DNA of 64,000 nt from Rhodanobacter sp. AS-Z3 (GCF_029224025.1 NZ_CP119392.1:2999001-3063000); one strand, 5' to 3'; positions 1-8,289 are shown, numbered from the stretch's first letter. Notes: a model not told the origin generated them from the sequence alone. A program made the numbers and translations.

Positions 1-2025
1 GAGTCTACAGCTGCACGTTCATCCGAAACCGTGACTCAGGTTGTGACCGACCTGCAAGCGCATGGCTATCAAAACAGTCATGCCGCACTGACACGGCTGC
101 GCGATGCCAGCGATGTTCCCGGCCCGACGTCTCCGCTGGATGCGAGGCTGCACTACGAACAGGCGCTGCTCAAACTGGCCATGGAAGGTAACCAGATCGA
201 GCAGGTCCGCGCGAGCCTGACCGCGCTGCAACGCATGGCCAGGCAGGAGGCTTGCGACGCCTGCCACTTCTACGCACTTCTGGCGCAGGCGCGCCTTGCA
301 CTGGTGGACGTTTCCGCCCCTGCCGCCCGGCCTTATCTTGATCAGGCCAGCGTCTTGTTGACGAAGAATCGGAATGCCGTCGACCAGCAAATTTTTTACA
401 CCCTGCTTGGCAATACCCAGGCTCAAGATCGCAAGCTGAATACCGGTATCGAGAACACCATGCGGGCGCTCGAGCTGGCTGAGGCGCGCGGCGATGCCGC
501 GGCCGCGGTCAGATTGCAGGGCGCCCTGATCTGGATGAATGCCGATTTAGGCGACCTGCGTCGCGCCAGCGGGCTGGGGGAAGACGCTTATGACCTTGCC
601 ACGGCAATGAATTTCCGGCCAGCGATGGCACAGATCAGCCTGGATCTCGGTCACGTCTATGCACTGACCGGTGACCGTGCCAAACAACGCACCGCGATCG
701 AGCGCTCCCTGTCTCTTTCCCGTGACGACCCTGGCCTGATCAGTCTGCAGGTACTCAGTCTGAACAACCTGTCCGACCTCTATCTTTCCGAACCCGGACA
801 AGAGCAGCGTGTACTGGACTATGCGCACCGCGCCGATGATTTGGCCAGCTTGCACAAGATGGAGTTACAGCGTGCAGCTCCGCTTACCAATATTGGCCTC
901 GCGCAAGCCAGGCTGGGCCGCGTTGCTGACGGCGTGGCGAATATTCGCGAAGCGATCGCCATTTCCCAACGGCATGGACAAAAGGAATACGTCGTCGGCA
1001 TTACCCGCGAATTGGTGGGCGTTCTGGAGCGCGCCAGCCGCTATCGCGAGGCGCTGACCGAATTGCGCAAAGCCGATGCACTCGAGCTCGACCTTACTCG
1101 GCAGCAGCGCGATAGCGCGGTACTGGATCTGCAGGAAAAGTACGCGGCCGAACACCAAGCCCAAAAAATCATCCAGCTTTCTGCCCAGAATGCCCTCAAG
1201 CAGGCAGAGCTGGCCGCTGAGTCCTGGCGTAATCGCTTGTGGGCGGCGCTGGCCCTGATGTTGGCGATAGGATCCGCCTTGCTTGTGCGATCGATTCGTC
1301 AGGCGCGGCTGGCCAACCGATCCCTGGCCATAGCCAACGCGTCGCTGGCCGAACAGTCGACAACCGATCCGCTCACCGGCGCAGCCAATCGGCGTCACGT
1401 GCAGAACCTGCTGCAGCAACAGCCGCGACCGCTGAGAACACGGCGTACTGACCCCAGCGAAACCCGGCAGCCGGAAACCAGCCTGCTCTTGCTGGATCTG
1501 GATTTCTTCAAGCGGATCAACGACACCCACGGTCACTCTGCAGGTGATCTTGTACTGGTCACCGTGGCCCAACGTCTGCGCCAGTTGCTGCGTCAGGAAG
1601 ATACTGTCGCCCGCTGGGGTGGCGAAGAATTCGTGCTGGTACTGCCACACACACCCGCCAGCACCCTGCCGGCGGTGGCGCATAAAGTTCTACAGGTCAT
1701 TGCATCGACACCTGTATCGCTGGGCGAGTGCGAAATCGCTGTCACGGTATCGCTTGGCGCGGTCAGCTTCCCGATGTATGCCGATCAGGGCTGGGAAGCT
1801 GCCCTGGCGGTAGCGGACCTTGCGCTCTACGAGGCCAAGTCCGCGGGCCGCAATCGCGCCGTCTGTCTGACCCGGGTAAATCCGCATGCGGATTTACAGC
1901 AACTGCGTGGTGATCTTGCCCAATCGGAGCAGGCCGGCGACATCGACTTGACCGAGGTGCCTGGCCCCGCTGTGGGGCCAACCTTACCGCAACCCGCTTC
2001 GACCCACGACAAATCCGTGGTGTAG
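1..2025 (+). CDS. TPR-containing membrane diguanylate cyclase (5'-truncated by window edge)
   Basis: The reading frame is open from the first base, so the true start and probably a signal sequence lie outside the window; the first in-window start codon is a GTG at 31. Counting from there, residues 1-390 are helical TPR-like repeats, about 405-422 is one transmembrane helix (LWAALALMLAIGSALLV), and the rest is a GGDEF domain. The active site reads GGEEF near residue 530. An RQED tetrapeptide five residues upstream fits the RxxD product-inhibition site, so the cyclase is probably active and feedback controlled. It would make cyclic di-GMP at the inner membrane in response to a periplasmic TPR sensor. 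This layout is common in Xanthomonadales. The family call is firm; the signal sensed is unknown. Confidence 0.93.
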   Translation, partial: ESTAARSSETVTQVVTDLQAHGYQNSHAALTRLRDASDVPGPTSPLDARLHYEQALLKLAMEGNQIEQVRASLTALQRMARQEACDACHFYALLAQARLALVDVSAPAARPYLDQASVLLTKNRNAVDQQIFYTLLGNTQAQDRKLNTGIENTMRALELAEARGDAAAAVRLQGALIWMNADLGDLRRASGLGEDAYDLATAMNFRPAMAQISLDLGHVYALTGDRAKQRTAIERSLSLSRDDPGLISLQVLSLNNLSDLYLSEPGQEQRVLDYAHRADDLASLHKMELQRAAPLTNIGLAQARLGRVADGVANIREAIAISQRHGQKEYVVGITRELVGVLERASRYREALTELRKADALELDLTRQQRDSAVLDLQEKYAAEHQAQKIIQLSAQNALKQAELAAESWRNRLWAALALMLAIGSALLVRSIRQARLANRSLAIANASLAEQSTTDPLTGAANRRHVQNLLQQQPRPLRTRRTDPSETRQPETSLLLLDLDFFKRINDTHGHSAGDLVLVTVAQRLRQLLRQEDTVARWGGEEFVLVLPHTPASTLPAVAHKVLQVIASTPVSLGECEIAVTVSLGAVSFPMYADQGWEAALAVADLALYEAKSAGRNRAVCLTRVNPHADLQQLRGDLAQSEQAGDIDLTEVPGPAVGPTLPQPASTHDKSVV

Positions 2026-2379
2026 CACACTTCCACGAATCTTGCGGATGCGTGCCCGGCCGAATCCCCCAACGCTTGCCGGTGGCGGCATGCGTGCCGC
2101 CTACGAACACCGACAGGCACGCATACACAACAGTTGCTTCGGCGGTGCTATCCAATAGCGCAGTCCGCAGCCCACGGATGCCCATCTGTTGGCGTCTATT
2201 GATCGACGCGAGTGCGCTGAATCTTCAGGACTCCACCAGCACCTGGCGGTCTGCCGAAGCCGGCACCCGCCATGACAAGCATGCCGGCCCGCGATCAGAC
2301 ACGTCCGTAAACAAGTTTATTGACACTATGTCAAATATATATAACATCATGAACACCTGAACAAACATGAAGAATCGTC
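2026..2379. other. Intergenic region upstream of the split membrane protein/XRE locus
   Basis: No convincing gene. A small dyad (GGCGGCA-TGCG-TGCCGCC, 2084-2101) follows the cyclase but has no U-tract. The right end, about 2300-2350, is distinctly AT-rich compared with its surroundings and carries the promoter and operator listed separately. Confidence 0.6.
2320..2334. promoter_or_regulatory. Palindromic operator candidate overlapping a -35 box
   Basis: TTGACA-CTA-TGTCAA is a perfect 6-3-6 inverted repeat whose left arm is also a consensus -35 hexamer. TAACAT at 2342-2347, 16 bases further on, could be the -10. It sits 45 bases before the ATG at 2380. The likely reading is that the XRE protein encoded two genes downstream binds here and represses its own operon. 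Confidence 0.55.
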
Positions 2380-2682
2380 ATGTCCGCCCTGGAAAAACGC
2401 GCCTGGCTTACCCTGTGCAGCATGTGCCCCGTCTATCTGGTCTATTTCACGATACGACTCGGCTTTCCCGAAGTCATGACCACCATGCTGCAACGCTTCG
2501 CCCTGCTCGCCATGGTTGCCAGCCTGCATGCAGTGGCTTATCTCGCCGCATGGCTGTGGATGAAGTACCGAGAAGCTGGCGAGAACCTGCTGGAAGACGA
2601 ACGCGACCACGCCATCGACCGCCATGCTTCACGCATCGGCTATTTCCTCCTGCTGACCGGGCTTATCGTGGTCGGCTGGTGA
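2380..2682 (+). pseudogene. Small membrane protein, N-terminal part, split by a frameshift
   Basis: This encodes 100 residues with two hydrophobic segments (about 10-28 and 38-60), a charged loop with a DERDHAIDRHASR motif, and a third helix that stops at VGW. The missing C-terminal helix is encoded just downstream in another frame (2682-2804). One extra base before the GTG at 2679-2681 would join the two into a protein of about 140 residues, matching what I recall of the small DUF2178-like membrane proteins encoded next to XRE regulators. The stop and the next ATG overlap as TGATG, so reinitiation could still give two peptides. A sequencing error is the simplest alternative. The ATG has a usable upstream region and lies behind the palindromic promoter. 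Confidence 0.7.
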
Positions 2683-2804
2683 TGCCGTTCAACAAAGGCG
2701 GCTGGGAAATCGTCAACGCCGCACTGTTCTTCATCGTGCTGACCGAAACCGTTCGCAACGCGCTGATCGTGCTTGGCTACCGGCATTCACGTCATGCCCA
2801 CTGA
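2682..2804 (+). pseudogene. C-terminal part of the split membrane protein
   Basis: This is a 40-residue frame beginning MPFNKGGWEIVNAALFF and ending in a basic tail. It holds one hydrophobic helix (VNAALFFIVLTETVRNALIVLGY). Its ATG shares the A of the preceding TGA stop, and its 3' end overlaps the start of the XRE gene. It reads as the fourth helix of the upstream protein in the +1-shifted frame rather than as a separate gene, although translation by termination-reinitiation is possible. Confidence 0.65.
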
Positions 2805-3021
2805 GCCGATCGCCAACGACGTCAAGCTGTTGCGCTTCCTCGCCCAGGAGATGACTCAGGCCGAACTGGGCAAGCGCGTGGGCCTGACCCGGCAGACCAT
2901 CGCCGCTATCGAGCAAGGCGGCTACTCGCCCTCGCTGGATGCCGCTTTCCGCATCGCGCATACCTTCGGCAAGCGGGTCGATGAGGTGTTCCACTGGCAG
3001 CCCGATGGCGACAAGGCCTGA
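2794..3021 (+). CDS. XRE-family helix-turn-helix regulator
   Basis: A 75-residue protein made almost only of a Cro/CI-type HTH: MTQAELGKRVGLTRQTIAA is the helix-turn-helix, followed by IEQGGYSPSLDAAFRIA and the FGKRVDEVF tail typical of small stand-alone XRE regulators. I prefer the ATG at 2794, which overlaps the end of the membrane-protein frame; a TTG at 2773 would add seven residues. Small HTH proteins of this type are often encoded right behind a short membrane protein and autoregulate. The palindrome at 2320-2334 is the natural operator candidate. Confidence 0.85.
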   Translation: MPTEPIANDVKLLRFLAQEMTQAELGKRVGLTRQTIAAIEQGGYSPSLDAAFRIAHTFGKRVDEVFHWQPDGDKA

Positions 3022-3133
3022 CTGAAGTGCGTATCGCCAACCAACTCACCACGTCCGCGAGCAGAACTGACCAGCATGCCCAGCCAGCTGAGCATCTGGC
3101 TGAGGGTCGTCTGTCGACCCAGACTGACGTTCA

Positions 3134-3152
3134 GGGAAATAAATTTGTCCCC
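3134..3152. repeat. Imperfect palindrome in a convergent intergenic gap
   Basis: GGGAAATAAATTTGTCCCC forms an imperfect inverted repeat with an AT core, between the converging XRE and ApbE genes. It resembles the ends of small dispersed repeats seen in other proteobacterial genomes. I see only one copy here, so its repeat nature is a guess. Confidence 0.25.
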
Positions 3153-3193
3153 TTTTCTCGCGAGTTTTTGGAAGAGCTAATGATCGCTGCAAC

Positions 3194-4165
3194 TTATCGC
3201 TGCAATCGACCATCCATGACCGACACTTCACGCAAACCATCCCTATCGCGAAGGATGAACAATGCATCGATGCCTCGCGCCAGGGCCAGTGCCGGACCTG
3301 CTTGCGGGCCAGCCACCAGCAGTGCGGTGGCCCACGCGTCCGCGTGCATACAGGTGCGCGCCAGCACGGTGACCGATGCGACGGCATTGTTCACGGGCGC
3401 GGCGCGACGTGCGTCCATGTTGTGTGCGAAGCGGACGTCGCCCACCTGGAGATAGCGCCGGTAGTCGCCCGATGTGGCTACGGCCAGGTCTTGCAGTTCG
3501 ATGACTCCGCGCACTGCGCGGCGCTCAGTCTCGGGCTGTTCAAGCGCCACAGCCCAGGGTGCACCGCTGGCTTGGCTGCTCACGGCGCGCAGCTCACCAT
3601 CGAGCGCCGTCAGCGCATGCTGCACGCCGTGCTGCAGTAGTACAGAAGCCATGCGGTCTACCGCGTAACCTTTGGCAACCCCACAAAGGTCGAGCTGCAA
3701 AGGGTTACGCTTGCGGGCTCGGCGTGTTGGGAGGTCGAGCTCCAGGCATTCGTGCGTACTGCGATCCGCAGCTTGGCGTGCGCTGCGGATCGCCACTGCA
3801 TCGGGAGCATCGCGCACCGCGCCAAAGCCCCAGGCATCGACCAGTGCCCCGATGCCCGGATCAAACGCACCTGCGCTCAGGCGACAGATGTCAAGCGCAC
3901 AGACCAGCACCTCTAGCATTTCAGCGGGTAGCTCCACCCAGGTGTCCAAGGGCGCGCGGTTCAGTCGCATGAGCTCGCTATCGTGCTTCCAAGGCGACAT
4001 CTGATCGTCCACCTGCTCCACTGCGGCGGCGAGATCCTGACGCAGGATCTCCAGGTCGATAGTGGCGTCCACGTCAACGGTGGCAGACCACCGCGTGCCC
4101 ATGGTCGGGCCATTCAAGGTAGTCCGCGTGAAGGGAGAAGCTGACTCAGAAGACGTCTTCGGCAT
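3194..4165 (-). CDS. apbE: FAD:protein FMN transferase (ApbE family)
   Basis: ApbE enzymes move FMN from FAD onto a Thr or Ser of target proteins. The 323-residue product has the family's GPTMGTRW near the N-terminus (residues 19-26), AFDPGIGALVDAWGFG (100-115), LDLCGVAKGYAVD (158-170), the SGDYRRY segment and ADAWATA, where D276 and T280 match the metal-binding Asp/Thr pair. The usual HxxDPxTG stretch is degenerate here (HNMDARRAA, about 248-256). No signal peptide or lipobox is visible, so as called the protein would be cytoplasmic, which is unusual because many ApbE proteins work in the periplasm. It is the last gene of a four-gene operon and overlaps the reductase gene by 20 bases. Family certain; the natural target is inferred to be the DUF2271 protein upstream. 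Confidence 0.9.
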   Translation of the reverse strand: MPKTSSESASPFTRTTLNGPTMGTRWSATVDVDATIDLEILRQDLAAAVEQVDDQMSPWKHDSELMRLNRAPLDTWVELPAEMLEVLVCALDICRLSAGAFDPGIGALVDAWGFGAVRDAPDAVAIRSARQAADRSTHECLELDLPTRRARKRNPLQLDLCGVAKGYAVDRMASVLLQHGVQHALTALDGELRAVSSQASGAPWAVALEQPETERRAVRGVIELQDLAVATSGDYRRYLQVGDVRFAHNMDARRAAPVNNAVASVTVLARTCMHADAWATALLVAGPQAGPALALARGIDALFILRDRDGLREVSVMDGRLQR

Positions 4166-6353
4166 AACGCTCCTTCGCTTTAAGCTGCGCCACGCTCAGT
4201 TGCAGCGGCGCGAGTATGGCGTCCAGCGTCAGGGTCACATCGCGTGCCATGGCGCGGCTGCCACAAACGCGCACGATAGCGCCCTGGGTCACAAGGTCGC
4301 GCAGGTGCTCGGCGTCGCGGTTCAAGGCGTCCTGCACATATCCGCCACCATCGGGCACGCGTGAGAACACCGTCTGCACAGTTTCCAGACGTCCTTCGCC
4401 GAGCCAGCGCTGAATCTCCGAGCCAAAGTAAAAATCCCGCGCTGGGTCGCGCCCACCAAAGTACAGGTGCATGCGCGTGCGCCGGTCGTTGCGGCGGATG
4501 AAACCGGCCAGCGGCGCCACGCCGGTGCCTGCTCCTATCAGCAGCACGGGTCGCCGCGTGCGTGGCAACGCAAAACCGGGGTTGGAACGAATGAAGGCGG
4601 CGATGTGGTCTTCTGGCTTGAGGCCCAGCAGGTGCATAGAGCATAGGCCGTTGGGCATCTGACGCACGCATATTTCCAGAAATCCATCCTCCCAACCCGA
4701 TGCCAGCGAGTAAAAGCGCGGCACGCCAGAGCCTGGTGGCACGATACCCACGAGGTCGCCTGCGGCAAAGTGTGCCAGACCCTGAGCGCGTAGCCGTTCC
4801 CGCCAATCTTGTGCAGGCCACGCAAAACGCAGGATTGCCGTGGGTTGCCCGTCCCAGCCGGGGTAGTCCTCCCGCGCCACGAGCGTAAGTGCGGTGGTAA
4901 TCGGCACCCGCGGCACATGCTCCAAAATTAGCGGTTCGCCCAGTGCCTGCGCCAGAGCCTGGCCCCAGTGCGCGAATTGCTGGCTCGATTGCTGGTGGAT
5001 ACTCTCCAGTCGGAGCAGCGCAGACCAGCCCTTCGCTCGCAGGGTTTTCTCCAGCACCTCGGCAAAGGCGCAAAAGGTCGGGTATTGCCGATCGCCAAAG
5101 CCCAGCACCGTCACCGGTACGGCGCTGACACTAAGCTGCTCTATACGGTTCAGGGCATTGCTGGCGTGGGCCGGAGCCTGACCGTCACCATAGGTTGCGG
5201 CGAGCACGAAAACTTGCCGAGTGGCTGTCGTGGTCCGGAAATACTCGAGCGCGCAGGTGTGCACACGGTGGCCGTTTCGGCCCAGCGCGTCGTGCAGCGT
5301 TTGAGCAAAGCCCCAAGTGCTACCGCCTTCGCTGGCGACGAAAATGAGCACGTCGGCCTGTGTCATCGGGCTGTTGCCTGTGATGTGTGGAGCTTGGCCG
5401 CGCGCCTGCCACCAGATCACAACGCCTGACAGCCAAAACAGCAGCACACTGGCGCCTACAAGCGCGAGCACCAACGCCCAAGGCCAGGCTCCTTCACCCG
5501 TGTGCAGCACCAGAGCCAAGTCGTACATACGCTGTGCCAAGGTAACGTCCTGCCAGGCCAGCATTTTCCCAGAGTACCGGTCAATCCAACCTTCACCCTG
5601 CCGGGTGGAAACCTTCCAGGTGTCCTCAGGATCGGCAGCATCAGGAAAATTCAACTTGCGCAAGTCCTGCATAGAGAGGCTTCGCAGCATGGAAATCTGC
5701 CCCGCGGGCAGGGCCGTCTGTCCGGTGACCACGGAGACCACGTCGGGCTCGGTCCCGGAGTCCAACGCCACCAGTCCAAGGGTCGAGGCGCTCATGGTCA
5801 GCGCTGTGAGCGACGTCAGGCACAGCATCGTCAGCACCACCCGGCCCGTTACCACGTGGATGCGCTGCGCCAGCGAGCCACGCACCCGCGCCGCCAGCCG
5901 CCGCCAACCGCCCATGCGGCGCAACAGCAGCATGAGCGCCGAGACGCATAGCATCCCTATGGCCAGCGCAATACTCGCCGCACCCCAGCGTCCGGCGTCG
6001 CCCAAGAGCAGCGAGCGGTGCAGATTCTTCACCCAGCGCGGCAGCGCCGAAGGCTGCCACGCGCCCAGCACCCGACCATCAGCGGGGTCCACGTAGGTTG
6101 CCCTCGCCTGATCGCCGTCGAAGCTGAACACCACGATGGCACCTGAGGGAAGGTGTCGCAGTTCCTCCGCACCCGGAACGGTGCGCACCACGCGTTCCAC
6201 CAGTGTGGCCACCGGCAGGTCGTCCGGCGCGGCAGGTGCCTGCCAAGCCTGTTGTACCGGATCGAACGCCAAGATGGCGCCGGTGATGCCCAGCACCACG
6301 GCTAGTGTGCCTATCGTCAGGCCCAGCCAGCGGTGGATCGACTTCCAACCCAT
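4146..6353 (-). CDS. PepSY-TM / flavodoxin / FNR fusion: inner-membrane NAD(P)H reductase
   Basis: A 735-residue fusion. Four transmembrane helices lie at about 12-30, 124-145, 172-190 and 291-315, with PepSY-type periplasmic loops. Histidines at 7, 112, 166 and 284 lie in or beside the helices and could ligate heme, as known for FoxB-like PepSY-TM reductases. A flavodoxin domain follows (about 333-475; SEGGSTWGFA is the FMN phosphate loop, ATYGDGQAP a second loop), then a sulfite-reductase-type FAD/NAD(P)H domain with RFYSLAS and GAGTGVAPLAGF. The inferred path is NAD(P)H to FAD to FMN in the cytoplasm, then across the membrane. A good Shine-Dalgarno (AAGGA) precedes the ATG. The gene starts 11 bases after the DUF2271 gene ends. 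Ferric-siderophore reduction is an alternative role. Confidence 0.88.
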   Translation of the reverse strand: MGWKSIHRWLGLTIGTLAVVLGITGAILAFDPVQQAWQAPAAPDDLPVATLVERVVRTVPGAEELRHLPSGAIVVFSFDGDQARATYVDPADGRVLGAWQPSALPRWVKNLHRSLLLGDAGRWGAASIALAIGMLCVSALMLLLRRMGGWRRLAARVRGSLAQRIHVVTGRVVLTMLCLTSLTALTMSASTLGLVALDSGTEPDVVSVVTGQTALPAGQISMLRSLSMQDLRKLNFPDAADPEDTWKVSTRQGEGWIDRYSGKMLAWQDVTLAQRMYDLALVLHTGEGAWPWALVLALVGASVLLFWLSGVVIWWQARGQAPHITGNSPMTQADVLIFVASEGGSTWGFAQTLHDALGRNGHRVHTCALEYFRTTTATRQVFVLAATYGDGQAPAHASNALNRIEQLSVSAVPVTVLGFGDRQYPTFCAFAEVLEKTLRAKGWSALLRLESIHQQSSQQFAHWGQALAQALGEPLILEHVPRVPITTALTLVAREDYPGWDGQPTAILRFAWPAQDWRERLRAQGLAHFAAGDLVGIVPPGSGVPRFYSLASGWEDGFLEICVRQMPNGLCSMHLLGLKPEDHIAAFIRSNPGFALPRTRRPVLLIGAGTGVAPLAGFIRRNDRRTRMHLYFGGRDPARDFYFGSEIQRWLGEGRLETVQTVFSRVPDGGGYVQDALNRDAEHLRDLVTQGAIVRVCGSRAMARDVTLTLDAILAPLQLSVAQLKAKERYAEDVF

Positions 6354-6364
6354 GCGTGCGTCCT

Positions 6365-6841
6365 TTACTGCAGTTGGAATGTCAGCGTCTGGATGTACTG
6401 CTTACCGGCCTGCGACTTGCCGACTTTGTCGGTGGACAGTGGCACGCGAACCTCCGACGGGCTATCGCGCATGTCTTCCACGGCTGCGTCGATGCGGATT
6501 TCGTAGCCCGCGTCAATCAGTGCATCGGCTAGGTCGGCCGTGATCTCGAGCGTTCGCCCCGCACCCACGCTGGCGCCAGTCACGCCGGCAAGGCGCTTGG
6601 CGTCGCTGTTTGAAAGGCGGTTCCAATCTGACAGGTGCTTGTAGTACTTGGCCTTGCCACCGGACACCCACAGCGTGCGCACATAGGCTCCATTGGCGTC
6701 GGTCAGGTACGCGGCTAGATAGGCGCCGTCGCCACCGTAGCTATTGAGTTTGGTAGTCAGCGTGATCTGACGGCTGTGTGCCAGGGCGGGCATGGCCAGC
6801 GCACAGGCGGCGGCCAAAGTGGTCAAAAGTAGTTTGGACAT
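6365..6841 (-). CDS. Exported DUF2271 protein, candidate flavinylation target
   Basis: The 158-residue product has a signal peptide (about 1-22, ending ALAMPALAHS) and then a DUF2271 domain. Residues 87-91 read VTGAS; T-G-A-[ST] is the shape of the motif that ApbE enzymes modify in other flavinylated proteins (compare SGAT in NqrC). With apbE three genes away in the same operon, S91 or T88 is a reasonable FMN attachment site, but that is inference. The protein would sit in the periplasm next to the PepSY-TM reductase and receive its electrons. A GGAG Shine-Dalgarno stands before the ATG. Confidence 0.82.
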   Translation of the reverse strand: MSKLLLTTLAAACALAMPALAHSRQITLTTKLNSYGGDGAYLAAYLTDANGAYVRTLWVSGGKAKYYKHLSDWNRLSNSDAKRLAGVTGASVGAGRTLEITADLADALIDAGYEIRIDAAVEDMRDSPSEVRVPLSTDKVGKSQAGKQYIQTLTFQLQ

Positions 6842-6861
6842 GGTGATGCTCCAATGATGGG

Positions 6862-7206
6862 TTAATCGACCTGGCCGTCCGGTTGCGGCGCGGTGAGCTC
6901 ACGGACGCGCTCTTGAGAACGCTGGTGGCCCTCTTGCTTCATCTTCAATATCTTCAGGGTTTCCGGATCGATTTTGGCCTTGAAGGTGCGACCTTGGGCG
7001 TCCGTGCCACGAATTTTGTAACAGCCGTCGTCAATATTTAGCCGCTGGATTTTCCAGCCCTGCCGAGCTGCCATCTGCTGCACGGCCTCACGTGACTGCC
7101 AGCGCTCGACCGGCGCATCGCAATGGTCATCGGCCAATGCCTGCAGGGTGATCAGGCACAGTGCCAGTGCCAGCAGGCCACGACGCAGAAAGGAAGAGCG
7201 TTTCAT
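6862..7206 (-). CDS. Small exported PepSY-domain protein
   Basis: This is a 114-residue protein with a signal peptide (MKRSSFLRRGLLALALC..., cleaved after about 24 at QALA-DD) and one PepSY domain: the stretch from VQQMAARQGW to DPETLKILKMK fits the PepSY beta-alpha pattern. I chose the ATG at 7206 because GGAG lies eight bases upstream and the signal peptide starts there; the frame itself extends further upstream. It is the first gene of the operon with DUF2271, the membrane reductase and ApbE, so it probably belongs to the periplasmic side of that redox system. Confidence 0.85.
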   Translation of the reverse strand: MKRSSFLRRGLLALALCLITLQALADDHCDAPVERWQSREAVQQMAARQGWKIQRLNIDDGCYKIRGTDAQGRTFKAKIDPETLKILKMKQEGHQRSQERVRELTAPQPDGQVD

Positions 7207-7702
7207 GGTCGGACTCCTTTTCATCACGTTAGCGCATGACAAACGCTTTGCAGGGCAGACGCTGGTCCAAGGTACGAGTCGACTGTATTCACCCAGCAGC
7301 TTGATCATCTTGCGCGGCAGTGGCACCTGGCACATTGATCAGGGTCAACAAGTCCGACTTGAAGGTCGGAGTGCATTAATTATTTCCTAGCCAGATCTGA
7401 ATGGCTGCTTCTGGCGGATCGTTGTCGTCGACTCCGTTGGCCAACACACCTGTCGAACCTCGCCAGTTCCGCTGGTGATAGTGTGCAGGCCGGTCGGTGG
7501 TGGGCAACGCGGTCGCCTGCCGTGGTCGGTTTCGCTGGCGACGCTGATTAGTTGTCTGGCGAAGGCGGGAGGTGGTTCGCGCTTTGCACTCAAGGCCCAC
7601 CCAAGAGTCGCCGCGCGAGCGAACAAGGCATCCATCCAGATGCTTCAGGCGTATACAGTACTGGATTGTTTGCCTGTCACCCCTCGCCCTGGAGTTCCCG
7701 TC
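7207..7702. other. Divergent promoter region without a gene
   Basis: This lies between the minus-strand redox operon and the plus-strand peroxiredoxin gene. Frames on both strands are short and have no recognisable protein features. A small dyad TCCGAC-(6)-GTCGGA occurs at 7353-7370. The region must hold both promoters, but I see no unambiguous -35/-10 pair. Confidence 0.5.
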
Positions 7703-8266
7703 ATGAAGCCACTGATCAAATTCGCCGCCCTTGCCCTGATCGGCAGCGCCACCGTTGCCATGCCGGCATTTGCCGCCTTGAAGGTGGGTACCCAGGCACC
7801 GGAGTTCAGCGCACCCGCCTATCTCGCCGGCCAACCGTTCACCTTCAACCTCGCCGATGCACTGAAGAAAGGTCCGGTGGTGGTGTACTTTTTCCCCGCG
7901 CCGCATACCTCCGGCTGCAATGTCGAGGCACACCTGTTCTCTGAAGCCATCGATAAATTCAAGGCCGAACACGCCACGGTCATCGGCGTCACCGCCGGCA
8001 ATCTCGACCAGCTGGCCGCGTTCTCGAAGGAAACCGAACATTGCGGCGGCAAGTTCCCCGTGGCCGCCGACGCGGGCGCGAAGATTGCCAAGCAATACGA
8101 CGCCACCCTGATGATGCGTCCGGGTTGGTCGGACCGCACCTCCTATGTGATTGCGCCTTCCGGCAAGATCACCTACGTCTACTCCGACCTCAGCCCCAAC
8201 AAGCATGTCGAAGAAACACTCAAGGCGGTGAAGGCGATCGAAGACGGCGGCACCAGCGCCAAGTAA
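7703..8266 (+). CDS. Exported peroxiredoxin (AhpC/TSA, BCP-like)
   Basis: The 187-residue product has a signal peptide (1-24, ending VAMPAFA) followed by a thioredoxin-fold peroxiredoxin. The peroxidatic site reads FPAPHTSGCNVE, close to the BCP/PrxQ pattern with Thr three residues before the Cys. A second Cys in ETEHCGGKFP is a candidate resolving residue, and DRTSYVI supplies the conserved Arg region. Most BCP proteins are cytoplasmic, so export makes this a periplasmic peroxide-removing enzyme. GGAG lies about 11 bases before the ATG. It ends at a strong dyad shared with the converging peptidase gene. Confidence 0.88.
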   Translation: MKPLIKFAALALIGSATVAMPAFAALKVGTQAPEFSAPAYLAGQPFTFNLADALKKGPVVVYFFPAPHTSGCNVEAHLFSEAIDKFKAEHATVIGVTAGNLDQLAAFSKETEHCGGKFPVAADAGAKIAKQYDATLMMRPGWSDRTSYVIAPSGKITYVYSDLSPNKHVEETLKAVKAIEDGGTSAK

Positions 8267-8289
8267 ATCGACCGGTCACCTGACCCCAT

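Noticed and set aside
865..1683. 272-residue open frame antisense to the TPR-diguanylate cyclase
   Set aside because: Gln/Arg/Gly-rich shadow with no motif; the plus strand encodes an unmistakable GGDEF protein.
7353..7370. Terminator or riboswitch in the peroxiredoxin leader
   Set aside because: Only a 6-bp stem without U-tract and far from either start.
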